A stretch of 64,000 bases of DNA from Dokdonella_A sp051958935 (GTDB lineage Bacteria; Pseudomonadota; Gammaproteobacteria; Xanthomonadales; Rhodanobacteraceae), in NCBI RefSeq assembly GCF_051958935.1, contig NZ_JBQCFP010000110.1:1-64000 (forward strand), in the 5' to 3' direction. Shown one piece after another: positions 1-8,603 of this stretch (its first letter is position 1; each line of letters begins with the position of its first letter). The notes under the pieces are model-generated. The model did no database searches. It was not told the DNA's origin and saw nothing but the letters and a program-made list of their open reading frames with translations. The translations under genes and the position numbers were made by a program.

Positions 1-86
1 TCCGTCCGCCGCGTCATGCGCGTTTCCCCATGGGATCAGCCTGGCCCGTCACGCGCGGTCGCGTCGTCGCACGGCACGGATGCATC

Positions 87-881
87 TCACGAAGACCGCG
101 CCCTGAGCCGATCGTAGATGTCGCGCCGGAGGAACGTCCGCTTGAAGTTCGGCGTCGAATGGACGAGTACGTAGCCGGCCTTGCGCAAACGCGAGCACGC
201 CCGCCTGACCCGGAAATGGTAGGCCTTGTTTCGCGGGTGGTACACCTCGTCGAACTCCACGAGTATCGCCTTGATGTCGAGGCGGTCCTCGATGATCGTC
301 TCGATGACCCGGTATTCCGCGCCTTCGATCTCGATCTTCACCAGATCGATCGTGCGATGGCCCAGCTCGGCCATCAGGTTCGCGAGCCTGTCCACCGGCG
401 CCTCGACGACCTTGTCCGAATCCTGGAAGAGGCATGCCGAGAAGGAGGCATAGTCCGCCTGCTGGGGGTCGTGGAACTTGAGGACCGTCTTGCGATCCCA
501 CACGCCCGTTGGAACGAACGTGATGCGGGCCAATGACGCAGCGTCGATGTCGTAGGTGTAAGGGTGGTTGACGGCTTTCGTGCTGAACGGCTTGCCTTGT
601 TCGACGTGGCGCTCGAGTTCGGCGAAGTGGTTGATGCCGTACGGGGTCGGATCGAAGATGAAGACCTGGCAGCCGAAATTCGTTCGAAGTTCGACGTCGA
701 AGGAAATGTCCTCACCGGCGCCGATGCAGTAACAGACGGATTCCGGCCCCAGCAAACCTTCGGGCACCCAGTAGCTGTGGCGACGCCAACCGACCGTGCG
801 CATGGATGCCAGTGGCTCGACGCCGGATTGGTGGTGGATGCCGAGAAGCCGTTTCAGGAATGAGATCACGTGTGTACGCAT
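87..881 (-). CDS. FkbM-family SAM-dependent methyltransferase
   Basis: Predicted FkbM-type methyltransferase of 264 residues, which would transfer a methyl group from S-adenosylmethionine to a hydroxyl, usually of a sugar or small metabolite. The family signature lies mid-protein, where LVKIEIEGAEYRVIETI matches the 'vKiDvEGaE' motif. The N-terminal half has a Rossmann-like stretch reading SVCYCIGAGEDISFD. I chose ATG 881 because GAGGA lies just upstream and homology-like sequence starts there. The frame stays open to an ATG at 1151, but that extension is repetitive and unlike the family. No operon partner lies in the window, so the substrate cannot be named. The family call is fairly safe. 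Confidence 0.75.
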   Translation of the reverse strand: MRTHVISFLKRLLGIHHQSGVEPLASMRTVGWRRHSYWVPEGLLGPESVCYCIGAGEDISFDVELRTNFGCQVFIFDPTPYGINHFAELERHVEQGKPFSTKAVNHPYTYDIDAASLARITFVPTGVWDRKTVLKFHDPQQADYASFSACLFQDSDKVVEAPVDRLANLMAELGHRTIDLVKIEIEGAEYRVIETIIEDRLDIKAILVEFDEVYHPRNKAYHFRVRRACSRLRKAGYVLVHSTPNFKRTFLRRDIYDRLRARSS

Positions 882-1277
882 AGGTCCTCGTTCGCTACGT
901 TCCAGGTCGATGTTCGCGGCCAGGAGCGGGGGAGGGATACGTTTTTCGGCGCGACCGATGGCCGCGCAAAGATCCATGGCTGAGTTGCCCATGAGCGCTG
1001 CGTTGCCCATGAGCACCGAGCCGGCACCGGCGTGATCTCTTTCCCCCTTCAGGAAATGCAATGTCCCGGCGAGGGCGTCGGGCACTTCGCCACGCGACAT
1101 TGTATGTCCACCCGCGCTGATCTGGACGTTGGTGGCAAGCCGTTGGAGCACGCCGTCGCGATCACCTTTCCCGCGCGGTTGTGGAACTTTCCTCGAGCCG
1201 GCGGCGGTCTGGCGTGCGCGGCGCAGCGAGCCGGGCGAGGCCCGCCATGGAGCGGCGGGCGTACCCCGATGGCCGCA
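882..1277. other. Intergenic stretch without a supported gene
   Basis: About 400 bases separate the methyltransferase start from the end of the ArsR-type regulator. The methyltransferase frame is open to 1151 but has no domain signal. A short direct repeat (two copies of a GTTGCCCATGAGC unit) sits near 990-1020. No RNA gene or clear promoter is visible. Confidence 0.4.
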
Positions 1278-1619
1278 TCACCCGCCCTTCGATTCGGTGC
1301 CGCAATAGATGTCGTGCAGGACCTCCACCACGCGGGCGGCGGGGCCGGGCGCGAGCGCGTAGTAGATCGTCTGCGCGTCGCGCCGGGTCGTCACGAGATC
1401 TTCGTCGCGAAGGACCGCGAGATGTTGAGAAAGCGCGGGCTGGCTCAGATCGAGGTGCTCGTTGAGCTGTGTCACGGAGCGCTCGCCCTCGGCCAGCAGG
1501 CACAGGATCACCAGCCGGCTTTCGTTGCCGAGCGTCCTGAGCAGCCGGCTCGCGTCGCGCGAATGCGCGCGCATCCGCCGGGGGTCGATCCCGAGAGGGG
1601 ATTTCCTGCCGCGCGCCAT
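1278..1619 (-). CDS. ArsR-family repressor of the SqrR/BigR/YgaV persulfide-sensing type
   Basis: A 113-residue winged-helix repressor. The recognition helix region reads SQPALSQHLAVLR and the wing TTRRDAQTIYYAL. It has only two cysteines, Cys40 in the second helix (VILCLL) and Cys106 near the C-terminus (DIYCGT). Their 66-residue spacing matches the reactive cysteine pair of BigR and SqrR, which form a di- or tetrasulfide bridge on exposure to sulfide-derived persulfides and then release DNA. No metal-site ELCV-type motif is seen. It is divergent from a DUF2892-adaptor-RND operon, with an AT-rich palindrome between. I infer that it represses that operon and itself. E. coli ygaV-ygaP is the closest arrangement I know. 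Confidence 0.82.
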   Translation of the reverse strand: MARGRKSPLGIDPRRMRAHSRDASRLLRTLGNESRLVILCLLAEGERSVTQLNEHLDLSQPALSQHLAVLRDEDLVTTRRDAQTIYYALAPGPAARVVEVLHDIYCGTESKGG

Positions 1620-1708
1620 TGGGTTTCCTCCTGCAAAGACGTCGCCCGGGCATCCGGGCTATGCGCTCAGTCTAGCTCGGCCCCGGCGGCATAATATCAG
1701 TTGATTGT

Positions 1709-1730
1709 TATATATGAAATTGCTAATATA
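1709..1730. promoter_or_regulatory. AT-rich palindrome, probable ArsR/SqrR-type operator
   Basis: This 22-bp imperfect dyad starts TATAT and ends ATATA with AATT at its centre; 16 of 22 positions are symmetric. It sits in an AT-rich island in an otherwise very GC-rich sequence, between the divergent regulator (start 1619) and the DUF2892 gene (start 1847). BigR/SqrR-type proteins bind AT-rich dyads of this kind, so it is the natural operator for both directions. Confidence 0.6.
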
Positions 1731-1846
1731 CTGAGCCGCTGGGTGTCCGGAAAGACGACACAAGCCCGGATCGCTCGCATGAGCAAGCACCGGTCCAGCG
1801 CGGGCGCGCGCTGCGCAATCCTCCACGTGAACAAGGAGCTGGTTAC

Positions 1847-2053
1847 ATGAACATCGATCGAGCCGTGATGGCATTCGCCGGCGTGATGATTCTCGTCAGC
1901 GTGCTGCTGGTGCATTTCCATTCCGCCTGGTGGCTGCTCCTGACCGCATTCATCGGCCTCAACCTCCTGCAGGCGAGCGTGACAGGCTTCTGCCCGGCCG
2001 CGTTTGTCTTCAGGAAGATCGGCGTGCGAGGGGGCGGTTGTGCTTTCAGATAG
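1847..2053 (+). CDS. YgaP-like transmembrane protein (DUF2892)
   Basis: A 68-residue inner-membrane protein with two hydrophobic segments (about residues 7-22 and 27-45) and a short tail containing GFCPAAF. This matches the DUF2892/YgaP-like transmembrane family, which in E. coli YgaP is fused to a rhodanese; here it stands alone without rhodanese. AGGAG lies before the ATG. It is the first gene after the ArsR-type operator, and its 3' end overlaps the proposed GTG start of the adaptor gene. The link to persulfide stress is inferred from the regulator and from ygaVP. The Cys in GFCP could take part in sulfur chemistry, but that is unproven. Confidence 0.8.
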   Translation: MNIDRAVMAFAGVMILVSVLLVHFHSAWWLLLTAFIGLNLLQASVTGFCPAAFVFRKIGVRGGGCAFR

Positions 2054-3125
2054 GCGGTGGCTTCCGGCCGCGATGGGTCTGGCGCTCGCGGCATGCGGCA
2101 GTGAGCGTATGGCCGATCGCATGTCGCCGCTGCCCGAGCTATCGACCTTCCCGGTCGAGCGGCCGATGCTGACCGCGGGGCGTGCCTGGGACGGCGTGGT
2201 GGAAGCGGTCCGGCGAGCGGATCTCAGCGCTCAGACCAGCGGAACCGTCGCCGCGGTCGAAGCCGACGTGAACGACCGCGTCGGCGCCGATGCGGTGCTG
2301 GTACGGATCGTCGCTGTCGAACAGGATGCCATCGCGAATACCGCACGAGCCCAGTTGCGCGCGGCGGAAGCCGCCGCCGTGGTGGCGGCGCGCACGTACG
2401 CGCGCTTCGATGCGTTGTCGGGTGCGCAGTACGTGTCTCGTGCCCAGCTCGACCAAGCACGTGCCGAGCGTGATGCGGCCGTCGCCGCGCGTGATGCGGC
2501 GCGCGCACGGCTGACGCAGGTGGAGCAGCAGGCAGGCTATACCGTGGTGCGTGCGCCGTTCGCGGGCGTGGTGTCGCGGCGCGACGTCGAACCCGGCGAG
2601 ACGGTGGTTTCCGGCCAGCCGCTGATGTCGGTCTACGCGCCGCGGGACCTGCGCATCGAGGTGTCCGTGCCGCAGACGCGCGCCGACGCGATCCGGCGCG
2701 ACCCGCGCGCCCGCGTGCTGTTTCCCGACGGAAGCGAAGCGGTGTCGCCGCGAGTGACCGTATTTCCGTCGGCGGACGTCGCAAGTCACAGCGTGATCGT
2801 GCGGGCGAACCTGCCCGAGCTCGCGGCGCCGCCGGCACCGGGTACGACCGCGAAGGTCATGTTCGATGCGGGAGGCGGCGAAGCGGAAAGCCAAGCCGTG
2901 CGCGTTCCTGCTGCCTCCATCGCGCAACGGGGCGAACTCAGCGGCATCTACGTCAAACAGGGTGATCGGATCGTGCTGCGCCAGGTCCGTCTCGGCGCAC
3001 GCGAGGAGGAGATGGTGGACGTGATCAGCGGATTGCGCGCGGGCGACATGGTTGTGCGCGATCCCGTTGCGGCGGTGCAGGCCCTGGTCGCGCAACGGCA
3101 GGCGGCGGATTCGACGCATGAATGA
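2040..3125 (+). CDS. RND efflux periplasmic adaptor (membrane fusion) lipoprotein
   Basis: Adaptor subunit linking an inner-membrane RND pump to an outer-membrane channel, about 361 residues. The GTG at 2040 gives a compact lipoprotein signal peptide ending LALAAC, with Cys as the lipidated residue, so I prefer it to the ATG at 2004. The biotinyl-lipoyl half motif (TVAAVEADVNDRVGADAVL) comes first, then an alpha-helical hairpin rich in Ala and Arg, then the second lipoyl half (YTVVRAPFAGVVSRRDVEPG), and finally the beta-barrel and membrane-proximal domains. The start overlaps the DUF2892 gene by 14 bases and the end overlaps the RND ATG by 8, indicating one transcript. No outer-membrane factor gene is nearby. 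Confidence 0.9.
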   Translation: MLSDRRWLPAAMGLALAACGSERMADRMSPLPELSTFPVERPMLTAGRAWDGVVEAVRRADLSAQTSGTVAAVEADVNDRVGADAVLVRIVAVEQDAIANTARAQLRAAEAAAVVAARTYARFDALSGAQYVSRAQLDQARAERDAAVAARDAARARLTQVEQQAGYTVVRAPFAGVVSRRDVEPGETVVSGQPLMSVYAPRDLRIEVSVPQTRADAIRRDPRARVLFPDGSEAVSPRVTVFPSADVASHSVIVRANLPELAAPPAPGTTAKVMFDAGGGEAESQAVRVPAASIAQRGELSGIYVKQGDRIVLRQVRLGAREEEMVDVISGLRAGDMVVRDPVAAVQALVAQRQAADSTHE

Positions 3126-6100
3126 CATGCCGAACCCGCCGCGCTCGGGCATTGCGGGTCGTCTGGCCGCAGCGTTCCAGTCCAATCCGTTGACGCCGAT
3201 TCTCGCACTCACCGGTCTCTTGCTGGGCCTGCTCGCAGTGGTGATCACGCCCCGCGAGGAAGAGCCGCAGATCGACGTCACGATGGCGAACGTGATCGTC
3301 CCCTTCGAAGGCGCGAGTTCGCGCGATGTCGAGCAGCTGGTGGCGGTGCCGCTGGAACAGACGCTGTCGGAGATCGAAGGCGTCAAGCACGTGTATTCCG
3401 TCAGCCGCCCGGGGGCGGCAGTGGTCACCGTCGAATTCGAGGTCGGCGTGGAGCGGCAGGCGGCCCTCGTGCGCCTGTACAACCAGGTGTTCTCGAACCT
3501 GGACGCATGGCCGCCGAACACCGGTATCGGCACGCCTCTGGTGAAGCCGAAGGGCATCGACGACGTGCCCGTGATGGCCCTGACTCTCTGGAGCGACGAT
3601 GCGTCGACGGACGCCAGCCGCCTCGCGGAGGTGGCACATGCGCTGGAGGCCGAACTCAAGCGCATTCCAAGCACGCGCAACGTGTATACGATCGGTGCGC
3701 CGGATCGGGTCGTCATGGTCACCCTCGACGCGGCCAAGCTCGCAGCCTACGGTCTCGAGCCGGGCGATCTCGCGACGGCGCTGCAGGCGGCGAACGTGGT
3801 GCGCCAGCCGGGGGAACGCGTGGATGCCGATGGCGCATTGCCCGTCACGGCCGGCCGCTTCCTCGCGTCCGCGCAGGACGTCGCCGCGCTCGTCATCGGC
3901 AGCCATGGCGGCAAGCCGCTGTTGATTTCGGACGTCGCCACTGTCGAGGCAAGGGCCGACCTGCCTGCTCGCTATGCATGGTTCGGCTCGCCGCCGGGTC
4001 GCGCGGGACCCGGTGCCGGCATCGCTCCGGCAGTGACCATCGCGGTCGCCAAAAAGCCGGGCAGCAATGCGTCCGACATCACGACTGCGATCGGCCATCG
4101 CATCACTCAGCTCCACGGCGAGATGATCCCCGATGACGTGCATGTGTCCGTGACCCGCGACTACGGCAAGACCGCTTCCGACAAGGCGCAGAAGTTGATG
4201 CAGAAGCTGCTTTTCGCCACGTTGTCGGTGATCGCGCTGGTCCTGTTCACCCTCGGGTGGCGCGAGGCGGTGGTGGTCGGCAGCGCCGTCGCCCTGACGC
4301 TCGCGGTGACGCTGTTCGCTTCCCACGCGATGGGCTTCACCCTCAATCGGGTCTCGCTGTTCGCGTTGATCTTCTCGATAGGCATCCTCGTGGACGACGC
4401 GGTCGTCATCGTCGAGAACATCCATCGGCACTTGACGCTGCCAGGCCCCGACGGTCGAGCGCGCACGTTGTCCGAGGTGATTCCGGGCGCCGTGCACGAA
4501 GTCGGCGGCCCGACCATCCTGGCAACCTTCACGGTGATTGCGGCGCTGATGCCGATGGCCTTCGTGTCGGGACTCATGGGGCCGTACATGCGCCCGATCC
4601 CGGTCAATGCGTCGGCCGGCATGCTGCTGTCGCTGGCGATCGCATTGACGGTCACGCCGTGGTTGTCGCTCAAGCTGCTGCGGCGGCACGAGGCGACCGG
4701 ACACGCCTCATCGCCTCCCGAAGTCCGTCAGCAGGACCCATTGCGCCTACTGTTCCGGCGATTGATGTCGCCATTCCTCGTGCCGCATGCACGCCGGAGG
4801 CGTCGCTTCGTGTTCGGTTCGATGATCGTGCTCGTGGTGCTGGCGGCATCGCTCGCAGCCGCGGAATGGGTCGTCCTGAAGATGCTCCCGTTCGACAACA
4901 AGTCGGAACTCCAGGTCGTCGTCGACCTACCGGAAGGCAGCACGCTGGAGAGGACCGACGCGCTGCTGAAGGAACTGGCTGCCGAAGTCGACACGATACC
5001 CGAGGTGCTCGATTATCAGGGTTACGCAGGCACCGCGGCTCCGATCAACTTCAATGGACTCGTGCGACAGTATTTCCTGCGTAGCGGCAGCAACGTCGGT
5101 GACTTGCAGGTCAATCTCATCGACAAGCATCTTCGCTCGCGACAGAGCCATGCGATCGCGAGGGCGATGCGCCCAGGTCTTGCGGCGATCGGTGCCCGCT
5201 ACGGAGCATCGGTGAAGGTCGTCGAGGTGCCGCCCGGACCGCCGGTGCTCGCGCCGCTCGTGGCGGAGGTCTACGGACCCGACTACGCGGGCCAGCGCCG
5301 CATCGCGCGTGAGCTCGCGTCGACACAGTTCGCATACACCGAAGGCATCGTCGATGTCGACACGAGCGTGGAGGCCGATGCGCCTCGCGAGACCTATGTG
5401 CTCGACCGGGTGCGCGCCGCGCGGCTGGGTGTGACGCAGGCCGCCGTGTCGGATGCGATTGCCGCAGCCGTCGCGGGGAACGATGCGGCATTCATACATG
5501 ACGGAAGCTCGAAGTATCCGCGCCCTGTCCGCCTGCGCCTGCCCGCCGAGCAGCAGGCGGGCTCGTCATCGCTGCTTGCCGTGCAGGTGCGCGGGGGAGG
5601 GGGCGGGCTGGTGCCGTTGTCGGAACTCGTTGCCGTGCAAACGGAGGAGTGGGACGGCGCGATCCATCACAAGGACGGCCTGCCGGTGGCATACGTCACC
5701 GGCGACGAGGCCGGCAAGCTCGACAGTCCGCTGTACGGCATGTTCGCGATGGTCGGAAAACTGCACGATGCGCGGTTCGAAGGCCAGGCATCGCCGTTGC
5801 AACAGACGTTCATCGCGCAACCGGCGGACACGAGCCGCTATGCGGTGAAGTGGGACGGCGAATGGCAGATCACCTACGAGACCTTTCGCGACATGGGCAT
5901 CGCCTATGCCGCCGGCATGGTGCTCATCTATCTCCTGGTGGTCGCGCAATTCCGCAACTATGTCGTGCCGCTCGTGATCATGGCACCGATACCGTTGACC
6001 GTGATCGGCGTGATGCCGGGCCATGCCTTGCTCGGGGCACAGTTCACCGCGACGAGCATGATCGGCATGATCGCGCTCGCAGGCATCATCGTGCGCAATT

Positions 6101-6372
6101 CGATTCTTCTGGTGGACTTCATCGACCACGAAGTCGCGCGCGGCGTAGCGCTGGAGGAGGCGGTGATCGACGCCTGCGCTGTCCGCGCCAAGCCGATCGT
6201 ACTCACCGGCGTTGCGGCGATGCTCGGCGCGTTCTTCATCCTCGACGACCCGATCTTCAATGGTCTGGCCATCTCGCTGATCTTCGGGATCCTGGTCAGT
6301 ACCGTGCTGACGCTCGTCGTGATTCCGGTGCTGTACTACGCGATCACGCATCGGCCGCGCAATGCGGTATGA
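3118..6372 (+). CDS. RND-family efflux permease
   Basis: Inner-membrane proton-driven exporter of 1084 residues, within the usual AcrB-like size range. The start is ATG 3118, which overlaps the adaptor gene; an upstream ATG in frame would only add adaptor-coding sequence. Visible features are the first transmembrane helix followed by the PREEEPQIDV porter entry, the TM4 acidic pair in ILVDDAVVIVENI, and TM10 reading IIVRNSILLVDFID, with Arg where AcrB has Lys. These define an RND pump with the usual proton-relay region. Substrate cannot be read from sequence. Its placement behind a persulfide-sensor-type repressor suggests export linked to reactive sulfur or a related electrophile stress. Confidence 0.93.
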   Translation: MNDMPNPPRSGIAGRLAAAFQSNPLTPILALTGLLLGLLAVVITPREEEPQIDVTMANVIVPFEGASSRDVEQLVAVPLEQTLSEIEGVKHVYSVSRPGAAVVTVEFEVGVERQAALVRLYNQVFSNLDAWPPNTGIGTPLVKPKGIDDVPVMALTLWSDDASTDASRLAEVAHALEAELKRIPSTRNVYTIGAPDRVVMVTLDAAKLAAYGLEPGDLATALQAANVVRQPGERVDADGALPVTAGRFLASAQDVAALVIGSHGGKPLLISDVATVEARADLPARYAWFGSPPGRAGPGAGIAPAVTIAVAKKPGSNASDITTAIGHRITQLHGEMIPDDVHVSVTRDYGKTASDKAQKLMQKLLFATLSVIALVLFTLGWREAVVVGSAVALTLAVTLFASHAMGFTLNRVSLFALIFSIGILVDDAVVIVENIHRHLTLPGPDGRARTLSEVIPGAVHEVGGPTILATFTVIAALMPMAFVSGLMGPYMRPIPVNASAGMLLSLAIALTVTPWLSLKLLRRHEATGHASSPPEVRQQDPLRLLFRRLMSPFLVPHARRRRRFVFGSMIVLVVLAASLAAAEWVVLKMLPFDNKSELQVVVDLPEGSTLERTDALLKELAAEVDTIPEVLDYQGYAGTAAPINFNGLVRQYFLRSGSNVGDLQVNLIDKHLRSRQSHAIARAMRPGLAAIGARYGASVKVVEVPPGPPVLAPLVAEVYGPDYAGQRRIARELASTQFAYTEGIVDVDTSVEADAPRETYVLDRVRAARLGVTQAAVSDAIAAAVAGNDAAFIHDGSSKYPRPVRLRLPAEQQAGSSSLLAVQVRGGGGGLVPLSELVAVQTEEWDGAIHHKDGLPVAYVTGDEAGKLDSPLYGMFAMVGKLHDARFEGQASPLQQTFIAQPADTSRYAVKWDGEWQITYETFRDMGIAYAAGMVLIYLLVVAQFRNYVVPLVIMAPIPLTVIGVMPGHALLGAQFTATSMIGMIALAGIIVRNSILLVDFIDHEVARGVALEEAVIDACAVRAKPIVLTGVAAMLGAFFILDDPIFNGLAISLIFGILVSTVLTLVVIPVLYYAITHRPRNAV

Positions 6373-6453
6373 CGGCATCGTGCGTCCGGCGCCGAGTTCC
6401 TCGGCGAGCTGCGCCCGCCCGATAGACGTGGAGGATGCTGAAAACGAGGTGGT

Positions 6454-6467
6454 TTGACCTGCATCAA
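6454..6467 (+). promoter_or_regulatory. FNR/Anr-type box, class II promoter of the L,D-transpeptidase
   Basis: TTGAC-CTGC-ATCAA differs by one base from the FNR/Anr consensus TTGAT-N4-ATCAA. Exactly 22 bases downstream lies TATCGT (6490-6495), a plausible -10. This places the box centre at -41.5 relative to a start near 6502, the class II activation position. The transcript would carry a leader of about 134 nt before the L,D-transpeptidase ATG. Confidence 0.65.
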
Positions 6468-6635
6468 ATCGCGAGGACGTCGCCCGTCCTATCGTGGCCC
6501 TGTCCATACCAACCGGAGGAGTCGCGATGAAAGCCGATCGGGGGCGCGGCGGACTTCCGGGCGTAGCGGTCGACCCGTGACGAGTACCGTATCGGGCCGG
6601 CCCGCCGATGCGCACGGTGCGCCGCGGGTCCAACG

Positions 6636-7604
6636 ATGAGAGGCCAGTGGACCGGCGCACTGTTCGCGATCCTTCTGTCTGCGCAAACAGCCGCAGTCGC
6701 GGACGGTCCGGATGCGGCACCGCTCGCGAACGACACGTGGTGGTACCCGCAGGTCGCGCCGACGGGCCCGGTCGTGATCGTCGTCAGCCTGGTCGAGCAG
6801 CGCGCGTACGTTTATCGCAACGGCATCGCGATCGGCACCGGTCCGGTCAGCTCGGGCAAGCGCCGTCACGCGACGCCGGCGGGCGTGTTCACGATCCTGC
6901 AGAAGGAGCGCGAGCATCGATCCAACCTGTACGACGATGCGCCGATGCCTTTCATGGAGCGGCTCACGTGGGATGGCGTCGCCATCCATGCGGGCACGCT
7001 TCCCGGATATCCCGCCTCGCATGGCTGCATCCGCATGCCGCACGCGTTCGCCGAGTGGCTGTTCGGGGTGACCCGAAAGGGCGATACCGTCGTCGTGTCG
7101 GACCGGGACGCCATCGACCCGGAAATCATCCATCCGTCGGTGCTCGCGCCCGTGACGCCGCTCGGCACACCGGACTCGCATGTCGGACGCGCCGCGTCTT
7201 TCTGGTGGGAAGCGAATGCGAAGGATGAAGGGCCCGTCAGCATCCTCATTAGCCTGGCGGATCGGCGTGCGTACGTGATGCGCAACGGCTTGCGTATCGG
7301 CGTGGCGCCGGTGGATGTCGCCGAAGGGCTCGAGGCGAGGGGAGCCGTCGTCTACGTGGCGCAGGAAGAGCAGGGCGGCGCAGCCCGATCGCGCAGCTGG
7401 CTCGCCGTGCCACTGCGCGGCGATCTCGGCCGGCGGTCGATGGATTCGCTCGCGGCGTACCTCAAGGTGGCCGACGAGTTCAGGGAGCACGTGCGCAGCG
7501 TCATCGCCGCGGGCACGACCGTATTGGTGACGGACCAGCCCGCGTTGCGCGGCGACACCGAGGCGCAGATCCTGCAGTCGGATTCAGGCACGGCGTCGGA
7601 TTGA
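6636..7604 (+). CDS. Exported L,D-transpeptidase (YkuD) with a second, degenerate domain
   Basis: Periplasmic cysteine transpeptidase acting on peptidoglycan stem peptides, 322 residues, with an N-terminal signal peptide ending near ALFAILLSAQTAAVA. The YkuD domain covers about residues 45-155. Its active site is visible as His118 in AIHAG and Cys131 in SHGCIRMP. After residue 205 the opening strand motif recurs: VEQRAYVYRNGIAIG at 53-67 resembles ADRRAYVMRNGLRIG later. The second copy has no SHGC motif, so it is probably structural or substrate-binding. The ATG has no good ribosome site; a 17-codon reading frame with strong GGAGGAG precedes it at 6527-6580. An FNR-type promoter upstream suggests induction at low oxygen. 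Confidence 0.88.
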   Translation: MRGQWTGALFAILLSAQTAAVADGPDAAPLANDTWWYPQVAPTGPVVIVVSLVEQRAYVYRNGIAIGTGPVSSGKRRHATPAGVFTILQKEREHRSNLYDDAPMPFMERLTWDGVAIHAGTLPGYPASHGCIRMPHAFAEWLFGVTRKGDTVVVSDRDAIDPEIIHPSVLAPVTPLGTPDSHVGRAASFWWEANAKDEGPVSILISLADRRAYVMRNGLRIGVAPVDVAEGLEARGAVVYVAQEEQGGAARSRSWLAVPLRGDLGRRSMDSLAAYLKVADEFREHVRSVIAAGTTVLVTDQPALRGDTEAQILQSDSGTASD

Positions 7605-7721
7605 TCGATCGGCTCGAGGCGAGCCCTGGATTCGCTTTCGCCGGCGCGGGCGACATTCGCCGTCACGGCAGCAGCGGTTGTCGTCGCGAACGCAGCGCGC
7701 TTGAGGCGCCGCGCTCGCGGA

Positions 7722-8546
7722 TCAATGCCGCAGGAAGACCGGGATGTGCGCTTCGGCCAGCACGTGGCGGGTCGCGCCACCGAAGATCCATTCGCTGAAG
7801 CGCGCACGCCCGTATGCACCCATCACGAGGAGGTCCGCGCGGCACTCCGCAGCGGCTCCGAGCAGCGCCGCACCGGCGTCCGCGTCGCTCGCGCCCAGTT
7901 CGCGATCCTCGACGATGAGCCCATGTCCGCGCAGGTAGGTTCCGAGGTCGAACTCGGGCATCCAGCCGACCTTCAGCGGCTGCTCGCGTGGTTTGCCGGA
8001 AAGGACCACGATGCGACCGGCGGCGGCAAGAAGCGGTAGCGCTGCATGGATCGCGCGGATCGCCTCGGGTGAGTGATTCCAGCCGATTGCCACGCACTGC
8101 GCGCGAGCCGTCGCGCAACTCGGCGGGGTGACGATGCAGGGCAGATGGCTGCGCAGGACCAGGCCTCCCAACGCCTGCGGCGAGCCCCAGTTGCTCTCTG
8201 CATCGCGGCCAAGGATGAGCACGTCGTGCCAATTGCCAATCTGCGAGAGCACTTCCGGAACCTCGCCCTCGGCGACCACCCAGAGCGCCGAGCGTGCGCC
8301 GAGTAAGCACGCTTTGGATTCGAACGCGCTGCGCCGTGCGCACGCTTCCTCCTTGATCTGCCGGAGGTCATCGATGATCCGCGATAGCAACAGCGGCGCG
8401 TCGTAGGGCGAGACCATCATGTACGGCGATGCGACGACATGCACGGCAGTCAGGTGTCCGGAGAGAGCGGCAGCCATGCCCGCTGCGTACTCCATGCTTG
8501 GTGTCACGGAGGTGTAGTTGTCCGCATAAGCCAGGATGTCTTTCAT
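7722..8546 (-). CDS. Tandem universal stress protein (UspA family)
   Basis: A 274-residue protein of two Usp domains, each about 135-140 residues. The C-terminal domain has the ATP-binding loop, with MGAYGRAR followed by GGATRHVL (the G-2x-G-9x-G-T/S type pattern). The N-terminal domain is more degenerate, ending LILGRDAESNWGSP. Such proteins are cytosolic nucleotide-binding stress factors that often accumulate at low oxygen or in stationary phase. The start is ATG 8546. An FNR-type box 58-71 bases upstream gives a direct reason to expect anaerobic or microaerobic induction. It is a single gene with its own promoter. Confidence 0.9.
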   Translation of the reverse strand: MKDILAYADNYTSVTPSMEYAAGMAAALSGHLTAVHVVASPYMMVSPYDAPLLLSRIIDDLRQIKEEACARRSAFESKACLLGARSALWVVAEGEVPEVLSQIGNWHDVLILGRDAESNWGSPQALGGLVLRSHLPCIVTPPSCATARAQCVAIGWNHSPEAIRAIHAALPLLAAAGRIVVLSGKPREQPLKVGWMPEFDLGTYLRGHGLIVEDRELGASDADAGAALLGAAAECRADLLVMGAYGRARFSEWIFGGATRHVLAEAHIPVFLRH

Positions 8547-8603
8547 GGCCCCATCTCAACTCGGCGATGCACGGCACCCTAGCGTCCGTGGCGCCGGCCG
8601 CTG

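Noticed and set aside
1..86. Possible coding sequence at the left edge
   Set aside because: Short, with no motif or ribosome site; it is probably downstream intergenic sequence of the methyltransferase gene.
882..1151. N-terminal extension of the FkbM methyltransferase to ATG 1151
   Set aside because: The added 90 residues show a repeat (LMGN twice) and no family similarity; the ATG at 881 has a ribosome site and the right length.
2139..4704. Long minus-strand frames opposite the first RND adaptor and permease
   Set aside because: Low-complexity Arg/Gly/His-rich translations without motifs; the plus-strand genes have clear family features and translational overlaps.
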